Of a stretch of DNA of 64,000 nucleotides, positions 24,925-32,600 are shown one piece after another. This DNA is from Paenibacillus apiarius (GTDB taxonomy: Bacteria; Bacillota; Bacilli; Paenibacillales; Paenibacillaceae). How positions within the stretch are numbered: the first letter of the stretch is position 1; every line of letters starts with the position of its first letter. The notes beneath the pieces were generated by a model. That model was not told the origin of the DNA. It made no database searches and was given only the letters and a program-made list of their open reading frames with translations. Location of the stretch: the NCBI RefSeq assembly GCF_017052585.1, contig NZ_JAFFHZ010000001.1:310001-374000 (forward strand), read 5' to 3'. Made by a program: the position numbers and the translations under genes.

Positions 24925-25482
24925 CTACAATACCATATGATGGATAGCGGAATCAAGAGTCGGCTTTAAGGCAATATTGGACTGACTGTGATTGTCGGGG
25001 CGGGAACGCCAAAGATGTAGATGCCGGGAGAGACGTCTCCGAAATGTATGATCATGCTGATGAGTTTCGAGCGGGATGTAAATGCAGTGGTATTCGTAAG
25101 TATCGCCGTTGCGGCTAAATTCGTAGACGATGTCCCTTTTTCCGAATGTGAACGGTCTCCAAGGTGTCGGCGAGTGTTGAAGGAACGGGCCTGATTCGAT
25201 GTCCATCGGCAGAGTAACGCGGTATGAGCCTCCTAAAATAACCCGTCTGGAGAAACCTTGAGGCATGTCGTTCCAGAGGCTTGTCAAACCCTGAACTTTA
25301 ATTCCTGCAAAATATATTCCGTTTCTTCCTGTGCCAAAGCTAAAGTCGTTATCCGTGTCGACCGACCTATTTCCCAACAAAAAAGGCAGTGTGCCGCATG
25401 TGCGCTCCATATCTGAAATAGAATCGCAATACTTCCCTACCATAGTAAATGGCGGCAGTTGAATCGTCCGCTGAAGCTTCAT
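24925..25482 (-). CDS. GyrI-like/effector-binding domain protein
   Basis: 185 residues with a GGGAGGAG binding site. Residues 1-140 resemble the SHV/GyrI-like small-molecule binding domain (stand-alone form of the AraC/BmrR effector domain): 'PFTMVGKYCDSISDMERTCGTLPFLLGN', 'GSYRVTLPMDIESGPFLQHS' and 'NGDTYEYHCIYIPLE', the usual closing strand. The last 45 residues (THQHDHTFRRRLSRHLHLWR onward) look unrelated to the family and His/Arg-rich; they overlap the ABC-F promoter, so a frameshift after 'YIPLE' may have extended the ORF. It could bind hydrophobic drugs or gyrase inhibitors, in line with the neighbouring ABC-F gene (inference). Confidence 0.55.
   Translation of the reverse strand: MKLQRTIQLPPFTMVGKYCDSISDMERTCGTLPFLLGNRSVDTDNDFSFGTGRNGIYFAGIKVQGLTSLWNDMPQGFSRRVILGGSYRVTLPMDIESGPFLQHSPTPWRPFTFGKRDIVYEFSRNGDTYEYHCIYIPLETHQHDHTFRRRLSRHLHLWRSRPDNHSQSNIALKPTLDSAIHHMVL
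24927..24956 (-). promoter_or_regulatory. Promoter of the ABC-F leader transcript
   Basis: On the minus strand TTGATT (24956-24951) and TATTGT (24932-24927) are 18 bp apart, 36 bp upstream of the leader ATG. The promoter overlaps the last codons of the upstream GyrI-like gene on the same strand. Confidence 0.55.
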
Positions 25483-25839
25483 TCAAAACTCCTCCCTTGG
25501 AACACGAGTTTCATCCCACTCTTGTTTATGTTAGTGTTTTAGAACTATTTACCAAGACCCGATTTTCCTGTAATAGCACCTCCCTTTTTACTTTTATCGT
25601 CATATAGTCCTAATACTTTAAGATTATTCCAAAATTTTGCGAATTCGCACGTCTAATTTGGATGAGGTTATCGTGCAACATATTTAGCTTAGTTCCGTTA
25701 CTTAGACAGCAAGGAGTATGAAAACACAACGTCGAATAAGAAAAATAGGCTCGTGACTTCATGTCTTTTTAACGATAAAAGTGACAAATGACAGTCTTCG
25801 TCAAAGTGATGTGGCAATATAGATTGGAGGGCTGCTACA
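25483..25839. other. AT-rich intergenic region upstream of aadK
   Basis: This 357-bp gap has no convincing ORF, terminator or RNA gene. Base composition falls here and stays low through aadK, so it marks the left edge of the acquired segment. Confidence 0.5.
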
Positions 25840-26553
25840 TTGAGAAGTGAACAAGAAATGATGAATGTGCTTTTAGATTTTGCTATGAATGATAATAGAA
25901 TCCGATTGGTAACTTTGGAAGGGTCACGTACTAACAAAAATATTCCCCCTGATACATTCCAAGATTTTGATATTTCTTATTTTGTGACAGATATGGATTC
26001 TTTCAAGGAAAATGATCAGTGGCTCAACATTTTCGGGAATCGTACTATGATGCAAAAACCCGAGGATATGGAGCTTTTTCCGTCAGAATTAGGGAATTGG
26101 TTTTCATATATAATTCTTTTTGAAGATGGAAATAAATTAGACCTGACACTTATTCCAATTAACGAGGTGGAGGATTATTTTACCAATTGCGACGGTTTAG
26201 TTGAAGTCCTGCTTGATAAGGATACTCTTATCAAAAATGAAGTGCTCGCAGACGACCGTCAATATTGGATTAAAAAGCCAACTACAAGAGAATTTGATGA
26301 TTGTTGCAATGAATTCTGGATGGTTTCAACTTACGTAGTAAAAGGATTAGCGAGAAAAGAAATCCTGTTTGCTATTGACCATTTAAACGAGATTGCCCGA
26401 CCTAATTTGCTCCGAATGATGGCTTGGCAAATCGGATCAGAGCAAGGTTATTCCTTTAGTGTGGGGAAAAACTACAAATTTATAAATCGTTACCTTCCAA
26501 ATGAAGATTGGGAAGCATTACTATCAACTTATTCCGAGAATGGCTACCAGAAC
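25840..26553 (+). pseudogene. aadK: aadK (ANT(6)) aminoglycoside 6-adenylyltransferase, 5' part, interrupted by IS
   Basis: 238 codons from a TTG start (TTGGAGGG nine bases upstream). The product 'MRSEQEMMNVLLDFA' onward is very close to Bacillus AadK, which adenylylates streptomycin at the 6-OH. The nucleotidyltransferase motif 'LEGSRTNKNIPPDTFQDFDI' (GSR and DxD) and 'NGNKLDLTLIP'-like strand ('DGNKLDLTLIP') are intact. The frame stops at once at the IS left end (TGA = first three bases of the element). The missing 46 codons are at 28210-28350; joined through the AAC target copy they give 284 residues, the AadK length. The DNA is much more AT-rich than its surroundings. Confidence 0.92.
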
Positions 26554-26559
26554 TGATAT

Positions 26560-26615
26560 GCTCCCCTTACGGTAGACAGGTGAAATAATAAAGCCTGTGT
26601 AAGGGGAGCTTTTTT
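26560..26615 (+). terminator. IS left-end terminator hairpin that buries the orfA ribosome binding site
   Basis: GCTCCCCTTAC (26560-26570) pairs perfectly with GTAAGGGGAGC (26599-26609), with an inner ACAGG/CCTGT stem, followed by six T and then the orfA ATG at 26616. The only ribosome binding site of orfA, AAGGGGAG, is in the 3' arm. Read-through transcripts from aadK would stop here or have orfA translation masked, while an internal promoter starting inside the hairpin would free it. Such protection against outside transcription is known for several IS families. Confidence 0.75.
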
Positions 26616-27293
26616 ATGCCTAATAAAAAATATGATGCGTCAGAGAAACTCGTTATCATTGGTGAAATCGAAAGTGGCGAAATTGGTGTTAAGGCTGCAG
26701 TTAAGAAATACGGTATCAGCAAAACGACTTTGGTGAAATGGCGTCGTCGTTACAAGGTGTATGGTTATGAGGGGTTAGAAAAACAAAACCATAATCGAAG
26801 TTATAGTGCTGAGCTTAAGCTCCAAGCGGTGAAGGATTACATAGAGGGAGGATTGTCCCAATATCAGATCATCGATAAATACAAGATTGCAAGTAGAACG
26901 CAGCTTTCCAACTGGATTAAGGAGTATAATCGTCATAGCAGCTTAAAAGCTTATTCAGGAGGAGCGAAAGCAATGACGAAGGGGCGTTCAACGACTTGGC
27001 AGGAACGGATCGATATTGTGCAATACTGTCTTGCTCATCAGCATGACTACCGTAAGACAGCGGACCATTTTCAGGTCTCCTACCAGCAAGTCTACCAATG
27101 GGTGAAGAAGTTTGAAGAGGGCGGTCATGATGCGTTAAAGGATGGTCGGGGAAGAAAGAAAGCGCCGGAGGAATTAACAGAGGCCGATCGTCAAAAACTC
27201 GAGATGAAAAAGATGGAATATGAAATCGAGTGGCTTCGGGCGGAGAATGCATTTCTAAAAAAGTTACGGGAATTCCAAAGGAGGCGAAGCTAA
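26616..27293 (+). CDS. IS3-family transposase OrfA
   Basis: 225 residues, longer than most OrfA proteins because it carries three helix-turn-helix repeats: 'IGVKAAVKKYGISKTTLVKWRRRY', 'LSQYQIIDKYKIASRTQLSNWIKEY' and 'RKTADHFQVSYQQVYQWVKKF'. A leucine-zipper-like C-terminus ('MKKMEYEIEWLRAENAFLKKL') follows. OrfA binds the IS ends and inhibits transposition on its own; the fusion OrfAB made by a -1 frameshift is the transposase. A canonical A-AAA-AAG heptamer is at 27257-27263, in phase (CTA AAA AAG). Confidence 0.9.
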   Translation: MPNKKYDASEKLVIIGEIESGEIGVKAAVKKYGISKTTLVKWRRRYKVYGYEGLEKQNHNRSYSAELKLQAVKDYIEGGLSQYQIIDKYKIASRTQLSNWIKEYNRHSSLKAYSGGAKAMTKGRSTTWQERIDIVQYCLAHQHDYRKTADHFQVSYQQVYQWVKKFEEGGHDALKDGRGRKKAPEELTEADRQKLEMKKMEYEIEWLRAENAFLKKLREFQRRRS

Positions 27294-28161
27294 GCCAATA
27301 CCGTCAAGAGAACGTCTATCTTGCTATTCAAGCGCTTCAGGAAGAAGCGTTGTTCAGCGTTCAGCTTCTGTGTGAAATTGCAGGCATTTCACGTTCAAGC
27401 TATTACAAGTGGCTAAATCGCAAGCCCAGTTCGCATGAGCAGGAAAATGCAGAACTGACGCATGTCATGATGTCCATTTATGAGAAAGCCGAGCGTACCT
27501 TTGGATACCGTCAATTGACGTTGCACATGCGCCGCCAAACGGGAAAAACGATTAACCAAAAGCGCGTGTACCGGCTGATGAAGATACAAGGAATTCAATC
27601 CGTCATCCGGAGGAAGAAAAAGAGATATGCGAGATCCACTCCACAGCAGGTGGCGGAGAACGTGCTGAACCGCAAATTCACGGCAGATGCGCCAAATGAA
27701 AAGTGGGTTACGGATGTGACGGAATTCAAGTACGGCAATGGCCAAAAAGCGTATCTAAGCGCTATTCTCGACCTTCATGATAAATCCATCGTCTCCTATG
27801 TATTCGGGCGTTCCAATAACAATCCTCTTGTATTTCAGACGTTGAAACGGGCCTTGCAAGAAGCAAGCCCATGCTTCATAGCGACCGGGGTTTCCAATAT
27901 ACCTCTCTGGACTTCAAGAAGCTCTTGGACGACAACAAAATGACTCAGAGTATGTCCCGTGTTGGACGATGTATCGATAACGGTCCAATGGAATCTTTCT
28001 GGGGAACTCTAAAATGTGAGAAGTATTATTTACACACCTATCATACCTTTGAGGAGCTTGAGAGGGACATCCAGGCCTACATCCACTTTTACAATTACGA
28101 ACGATTACAAGCAAAACTAAACGGCCTCAGTCCGATGGAATTCAGGACCAAAGCCGCTTAA
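27230..28161 (+). pseudogene. IS3-family transposase OrfB with one-base deletion
   Basis: Frame -1 relative to orfA. The first part (to 27943) holds the HTH_21 region 'GISRSSYYKWLNRKP' and the rve integrase start with the first catalytic Asp in 'NEKWVTDVTEFKYGNGQ'. The second Asp ('MLHSDRGFQYTS') and the Glu ('DNGPMESFWGTLKCEKYY') are in the next frame, from about 27871 to 28161. The shift happens at 'GCAAGCCCATGCTT', where one base is missing between the Ser and Met codons. DDE residues are therefore split, and no normal OrfAB can be made. Confidence 0.85.
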
Positions 28162-28206
28162 TTAATTTTTATTTTTTGTACTGTCTACTTGACGGGGTGC
28201 AGTTCA

Positions 28207-28350
28207 AACATGTGGCAGTCTTTATTTACTTGTTATGAGTTATTTAGAAAAAACTCTAAAGCAGTGGCAGAAAGTCTCGGATATAAGTATCCAGATTACG
28301 ATAAAGTCATCACCAAGTATACTGAACATATTTATAATTCATTGACGTGA
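28207..28350 (+). pseudogene. aadK: aadK 3' part after the IS
   Basis: It begins with the second AAC target copy, followed by 'MWQSLFTCYELFRKNSKAVA' and ending 'VITKYTEHIYNSLT', the exact C-terminal segment of AadK proteins. It carries its own stop at 28348-28350 and no further damage. Together with 25840-26553 it shows that the gene was intact before insertion. Confidence 0.9.
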
Positions 28351-28492
28351 ACTATGTAAATTTACCGTCTTTTTATAGGGCCTCGCCGCATCTTCTTTCT
28401 GAGTGTATGGGAGAATGATGAAAAGGCTGGGTAAAGGCTTGCCTCTTCTCGAAAAGATGACGACTCCAAGGCAAAAGAACGCAAAAAACGGC

Positions 28493-28549
28493 AAAAGACA
28501 TGCCTGAAGTTTCCCCATTGTCCGGGATGCCTTCCGAAGCACGTCTTTT
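28493..28549 (-). terminator. Terminator of the stalk-domain gene
   Basis: AAAAGACGTGC and GCATGTCTTTT pair over 11 bp (one G-U) around a 35-base loop, with the T-run on the minus strand, 35 bp after the gene. The nearby frame 28339-28563 shows no coding character. Confidence 0.6.
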
Positions 28550-28583
28550 CCTTTTTCACACATGTATATCTCTATTCTTTACC

Positions 28584-29546
28584 TTACTTCTCTTCCTGAA
28601 TTCCAATCACGCCAGTCGGGTCGATGCCCGTCTTCGCGCCGAATACATCCGCCAGCGAGTCGAACGGAACGTACAGTGTGCCCTCCTTGACGACTGGGGC
28701 CGTCTTCAGTTCGACGTTCATTTTGCCGACAGCAGCGTTCTTCTCGCCTTCCTTCAGCGCGATCCACTTCGCCCCGCGCACGAATTCATATGCGCCCGTG
28801 TCCGCATTCTTCCCGACCGCATAACCAAGCGCCTTCCCGATGGCTTCCACTGGCACCATTACATCATCCTCAGTTGTGTATACCTCATCAGGCTTCACGC
28901 CAATTCCCTCGCCATTAACGACGATGACCCAATGCATGCCGCCGAAGGAATCTTGCGGAATCTGCTCCGGTTCGCTCTGAATCGTAATATTGCCTTGCTC
29001 ATCCAAGGTTACGCCTGCTTTGAGCACCTCGGATACGAATTGCAGCGGCACATACATCATATTGTCCTTCATCACCGGCGCTTTGCCTAGCTGAATCGGC
29101 ATTTTGGCGAAATTGTATTGGTCCTTGTTCTGCTGCACGCTCGTCCACTGGGCGCCTTTCGCCGCTTCAATCGATTTGTGCTCGGCATTCCACGTCAATT
29201 TGTATCCCAAGCTGTCCATGATCGGCCGCAGCGGAACGAGAAGGTACTGCCCGTCTACAGCAATGTTGACTGCAACGTTCTGGCCGTCAATGACCAGGCT
29301 TTTACGCTCTGAAACTTTATGTAACCACTCCTTGTTGAGGCTCGCCTCGCGGGTGGTGCCGATTATCTCTCCGCTCTCGTTATGGACAAACTGCTTCACA
29401 TATTTATCATAGAAATTGCGTTCTTGTTCCATTGGTACAGTTACTGCCCCTTGAGCGTTCATTGCGTTCACCGGAGCAGCAAACGCTTGAGCGCTCATCA
29501 AGCCAATCGCCAAAGCTATGGAAGCCGCTATTGTTTTATTCATCAT
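28584..29546 (-). CDS. Secreted stalk protein with copper-amine-oxidase-N domains
   Basis: 320 residues with a signal peptide of about 23 ('MMNKTIAASIALAIGLMSAQ' ending AFA). Copper-amine-oxidase N-like stalk domains occur twice: 'VDGQYLLVPLRPIMDSLGYKLTWNAEHKSIE' with 'APVMKDNMMYVPLQFVSEVLKAGV' (about 110-195), and 'TEDDVMVPVEAIGKALGYAV' with 'GTLYVPFDSLADVFGAKTG' (about 225-315). This domain is common in exported Paenibacillus proteins and is a structural module without amine oxidase activity. It is monocistronic. The exact function is unknown. Confidence 0.88.
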   Translation of the reverse strand: MMNKTIAASIALAIGLMSAQAFAAPVNAMNAQGAVTVPMEQERNFYDKYVKQFVHNESGEIIGTTREASLNKEWLHKVSERKSLVIDGQNVAVNIAVDGQYLLVPLRPIMDSLGYKLTWNAEHKSIEAAKGAQWTSVQQNKDQYNFAKMPIQLGKAPVMKDNMMYVPLQFVSEVLKAGVTLDEQGNITIQSEPEQIPQDSFGGMHWVIVVNGEGIGVKPDEVYTTEDDVMVPVEAIGKALGYAVGKNADTGAYEFVRGAKWIALKEGEKNAAVGKMNVELKTAPVVKEGTLYVPFDSLADVFGAKTGIDPTGVIGIQEEK

Positions 29547-29824
29547 TCGTCATCCTCTCTGGAGTGCAAGTTCTGTCGTGACTCCAATTGCGCAATTGGT
29601 TGCCAGCTTATTCACACTCTCAGACGGAGATGCCGCGCGTAAGGTTGCACACCCTATTTCATCCATTATGTTCCAGGTCGGGCGAGCAGTTCTACGGAAC
29701 ATGAACCGCCCTGAGCAGAATTGCACCGCTCTCATTTTCAGATGATAGTTACGGCCCGAAAATCATGTTAGAATGTACGTGTCAGAAATAATGAGAGCCA
29801 TTTTCATTTAAAGGAGCCACGAGG

Positions 29825-31057
29825 ATGAATATGGAGCCCAATCTATTCGATCGGCACTTCGACAGCCTGGAGGACATTGCGGATACGGTTAACGAGCTGT
29901 TGCAATGCCCTGTGACGATTGAGGACGCCAGTCACAACCTCCTTGCTTACAGCTCGCATCACGCCGAAACCGATTCGGTCCGGATCGCGACGATTATCGG
30001 ACGCAGGGTTCCGGAGCAAGTCATCAGCACGCTGTGGCGCGAAGGCTTTATGCAGCAGCTCATGGCGAGCAGCGAACCCGTCCGCATTGGAGAAATTCGT
30101 GAAGTCGGGCTCGGCAACCGGATTGCCATCGCCATACGTCACCACGGCGAGGTTCTGGGCTACATATGGGTGCTGGAGTATCATGAGCCGCTTGGAGATA
30201 CGGCACTGCTGCAGCTTAAGCAAGCGGCAGGCGCCGCCAAGATGAAGCTTATGCAATTGCAGACGCAGCGGCGCAGACAGGAGCAGCACAGCCATGACTT
30301 CTTCTGGCAGCTGCTCACCGGCCACCATGCCTCCGAGACGGTCATTCGCGAGAAAGCCGCCCAGATCGGCATCATGCTTCCGCCATCCTATCAAATCCTC
30401 ATCTTGCAATTTGAAACGGCCATAGATGATAGGCTGTACCGGCAGATTCACTATATGATGAAAACGGCGCAGCGGATGCGCATCGTGCTTCACGTCGCGC
30501 ATAACGACCGCTTCATCATACTTTCCTCCCCTCTTCAAGGCAACGGCGGCATCCTGCAGTACAGGGAGGAATGCGTCCAGCTCGCCCAACTGCTCAAGCA
30601 GCGCTTCGATGCGGAACCGGCGCTAAGCGGCGCGAGCGCTTTTCGCGAGACATACGGAGCGGTTGAGGACGCGTACCGCGAGGCGCTTGCGGTGCTGCAT
30701 TTGAAGCAGCGCTTTCCGTCAGAACTGCAGGATGCCGCAGAGTATGGCGATCTAGGATATTACCGTTTTCTTCCACTTCTGGCAGATGAGCGCCGCCGGC
30801 ACCCGATAGCGCATCCGGGCTTGAGGAAGCTGCGGCAATACGATCTCGAACATCAGAGCGGACTGCTGCATACGCTTGAAATGATGCTGAAGCACGACGG
30901 CAACGTGAAGAAAGCGGCGGAGGCCTTGCATATTCACGGCAATACACTCATGTATCGAATGAAGCGCATCGCTGACATCGGGAACATCGATCTGAACAGC
31001 ATGGATGAGAAGGTGACCTTGTACCTCGAATATAAGCTGAATCAGCTGGAAGCTTGA
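29825..31057 (+). CDS. adeR: PucR/CdaR-type transcriptional regulator, AdeR-like
   Basis: 410 residues with AAAGGAGCC upstream. The N-terminus is a GAF-like sensor ('LLQCPVTIEDASHNLLAYSSHH'), followed by a middle GGDEF-like CdaR region and the C-terminal PucR HTH: 'LLHTLEMMLKHDGNVKKAAEALHIHGNTLMYRMKRI', with the characteristic N-T-[LV]-x-Y-R. Bacillus subtilis AdeR has the same layout, lies next to ald and activates alanine dehydrogenase; here ald follows 130 bp downstream on the same strand. A terminator separates the two, so ald has its own, probably AdeR-dependent, promoter (inference from family). Confidence 0.82.
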   Translation: MNMEPNLFDRHFDSLEDIADTVNELLQCPVTIEDASHNLLAYSSHHAETDSVRIATIIGRRVPEQVISTLWREGFMQQLMASSEPVRIGEIREVGLGNRIAIAIRHHGEVLGYIWVLEYHEPLGDTALLQLKQAAGAAKMKLMQLQTQRRRQEQHSHDFFWQLLTGHHASETVIREKAAQIGIMLPPSYQILILQFETAIDDRLYRQIHYMMKTAQRMRIVLHVAHNDRFIILSSPLQGNGGILQYREECVQLAQLLKQRFDAEPALSGASAFRETYGAVEDAYREALAVLHLKQRFPSELQDAAEYGDLGYYRFLPLLADERRRHPIAHPGLRKLRQYDLEHQSGLLHTLEMMLKHDGNVKKAAEALHIHGNTLMYRMKRIADIGNIDLNSMDEKVTLYLEYKLNQLEA

Positions 31058-31098
31058 TCCTGTCATTTGTGATTTTTCACAAGTGCAGGGTCTTTTTT
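31057..31098 (+). terminator. Terminator between adeR and ald
   Basis: GATCCTG-t-CA-t-TTGTGA pairs with TCACAA-g-TG-c-AGGgTC, followed by seven T. Confidence 0.85.
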
Positions 31099-31123
31099 TC
31101 AGAAATTGAAATAAAGCGGTTTC

Positions 31124-31143
31124 ATTATACTAGCATTATACTT
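31124..31143 (+). promoter_or_regulatory. Direct repeat in the ald promoter region
   Basis: CATTATACT occurs twice, 31124-31132 and 31135-31143, one helical turn (11 bp) apart, 43 bp before the ald start. TATACT in each copy could serve as a -10 box, but the only -35-like TTGAAA (31107-31112) is 14 or 25 bp away. That is a poor core promoter, as expected if an activator is needed. It is a candidate AdeR site or promoter. Confidence 0.4.
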
Positions 31144-31186
31144 TATATGGATAAAATATCAGTTTCAGGTGCAAGGGGGAGTTGCA

Positions 31187-32320
31187 ATGATTATCGGTGT
31201 GCCTAAAGAAATCAAAAACAATGAGAATCGCGTCGCGCTGACGCCAGCCGGTGTGGCCGCATTCACGCAAGCGGGCCATCAAGTCATGCTGGAGCGCAAT
31301 GCAGGGCTTGGCAGCGGATTTGCGGACGAGGATTTCACACAAGCGGGGGCAACCATATCTGAGCGGGCAGCCGACGTCTGGACGAAGGCCGATATGGTCA
31401 TGAAAGTAAAGGAGCCGCTCCCTTCGGAATATGGACACTTCCGCGAAGGTTTGTTATTGTTCACCTATTTGCATCTGGCGGCGGAGCCGGACCTGGCGCG
31501 GGCGCTGACGGAGAAAGGCGTAACGGCCATCGCCTACGAGACGGTGCAGGTGAACCGCACGCTCCCGCTCCTGACGCCGATGAGCGAAGTAGCTGGCCGG
31601 ATGGCGGCCCAGATCGGCGCACAATTTTTGGAAAAGCCGCATGGCGGCGCGGGCATCCTGCTCGGCGGCGTGCCTGGCGTAAAGCGCGGCAAAGTGACCG
31701 TCATCGGCGGCGGAGTCGTTGGAACGAATGCGGCGAAAATCGCAGTCGGTCTCGGAGCGGACGTCACGATTATCGATATGAGCGCTGATCGTTTGCGCCA
31801 ATTGGATGATATCTTCGGTTCCAGCGTGAACACGCTTATGTCCAACCCGCTTAATATTGCGGAAGCGGTGGCCGAGTCCGATCTCGTCATCGGCGCTGTC
31901 CTCATTCCCGGCGCGAAGGCGCCGAAGCTGGTGACGGAAGCGATGATCAAATCGATGCGGACAGGCTCGGTCGTCGTCGATGTCGCGATCGACCAAGGCG
32001 GCATCATCGCCACGGCTGATCGCATCACGACGCATGACAAGCCGACGTACGTGAAGCACGGCGTCGTCCACTATGCGGTGGCGAACATGCCCGGCGCCGT
32101 TCCCCGCACGTCCACGATGGCGCTGACGAACGCGACGGTTCCGTACGCGCTGCAGATCGCGGACAAAGGGCTGCAGCAGGCGCTGCGCGACAGCAAGCCA
32201 TTGCTGCTCGGCGTCAATGCGGCCGGCGGCTCCATCACGTATTCCGCAGTGGCGCGCGACCTCGGCATGCCTTATGTCCCGGTCGAGGAAGCCCTCAAGA
32301 AAGCCGCCGTCATTCTGTAA
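31187..32320 (+). CDS. ald: Alanine dehydrogenase
   Basis: 377 residues from ATG 31187, six codons inside the longest frame, chosen because AAGGGGGAG lies just before it and the family starts '[20 protein letters not shown]'. It catalyses the reversible NAD-dependent deamination of L-alanine to pyruvate and ammonia, and is needed in Bacillus for growth on alanine and for sporulation. Substrate residues Arg15 and Lys75 ('[13 protein letters not shown]') and the catalytic His96 in 'YLHLAAEP' are present. The NAD motif is '[21 protein letters not shown]'. '[11 protein letters not shown]' and '[13 protein letters not shown]' are the family C-terminal signatures. Confidence 0.96.
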   Translation: MIIGVPKEIKNNENRVALTPAGVAAFTQAGHQVMLERNAGLGSGFADEDFTQAGATISERAADVWTKADMVMKVKEPLPSEYGHFREGLLLFTYLHLAAEPDLARALTEKGVTAIAYETVQVNRTLPLLTPMSEVAGRMAAQIGAQFLEKPHGGAGILLGGVPGVKRGKVTVIGGGVVGTNAAKIAVGLGADVTIIDMSADRLRQLDDIFGSSVNTLMSNPLNIAEAVAESDLVIGAVLIPGAKAPKLVTEAMIKSMRTGSVVVDVAIDQGGIIATADRITTHDKPTYVKHGVVHYAVANMPGAVPRTSTMALTNATVPYALQIADKGLQQALRDSKPLLLGVNAAGGSITYSAVARDLGMPYVPVEEALKKAAVIL

Positions 32321-32328
32321 TAGACAAT

Positions 32329-32370
32329 AAGCCGGTACCGACGAAGTTCCCGCTTCATCGATATCGGCTT
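32329..32370 (+). terminator. Terminator of ald
   Basis: AAGCCGGTACCGACGAAG pairs with CTTCATCGATATCGGCTT (a few mismatches) around a six-base loop, then AATTTA. It may also serve the opposite strand. Confidence 0.65.
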
Positions 32371-32373
32371 AAT

Positions 32374-32556
32374 TTATGTCTGACAGAACATTTTCCGCAC
32401 ACCCTCCGCCGACTTCACCAGGCCTCGATGCTCCGCCGGCAGCAGAAGTCCTTCGTACGGCACCACATCGCCCAGCTGCTTCAATGCGGTAAGATGCGCT
32501 ACGGCAGCCCCAACATTTCCGCAGCCTACAATCGTTATTTTCGGTCTCTTCATCAT
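32374..32556 (-). pseudogene. Malate dehydrogenase-like remnant with large internal deletion
   Basis: 60 codons. Residues 1-32 ('[20 protein letters not shown]' and on) are the NAD-binding start of a malate/lactate dehydrogenase with the GxGxxG loop. Residues from about 36 ('[20 protein letters not shown]') match the end of the same family (L-x-x-E-E-x-x-x-L-x-K-S-A-x-x-V-[RK]). About 250 central residues, including the catalytic Asp/His/Arg region, are gone, yet the frame, start codon and GGGAGG binding site remain. It cannot be an active enzyme. Translation into a small peptide is possible. Confidence 0.65.
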
Positions 32557-32600
32557 GGCTCCATCCTCCCGAAATTACGGTACAGTTTTTCACGACTCCA

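Larger units (their letters stand above)
26554..28206 (+). mobile_element. IS3-family insertion sequence (IS150-like organisation) in aadK
   Basis: 1653 bp. The terminal inverted repeats are 26 bp with 19 matches (26554-26579 and 28181-28206; both begin TGA and keep GTAGACAG at the inner edge). They are flanked by a 3-bp direct repeat AAC (26551-26553 and 28207-28209). Inside are orfA and orfB in the -1 relation with an A6G slippery site. The orfB frame is broken, so the copy is probably unable to make its own transposase. Confidence 0.9.

Noticed and set aside
28339..28563. 74-codon minus-strand frame
   Set aside because: Overlaps the aadK 3' end and a terminator; no binding site or family resemblance.
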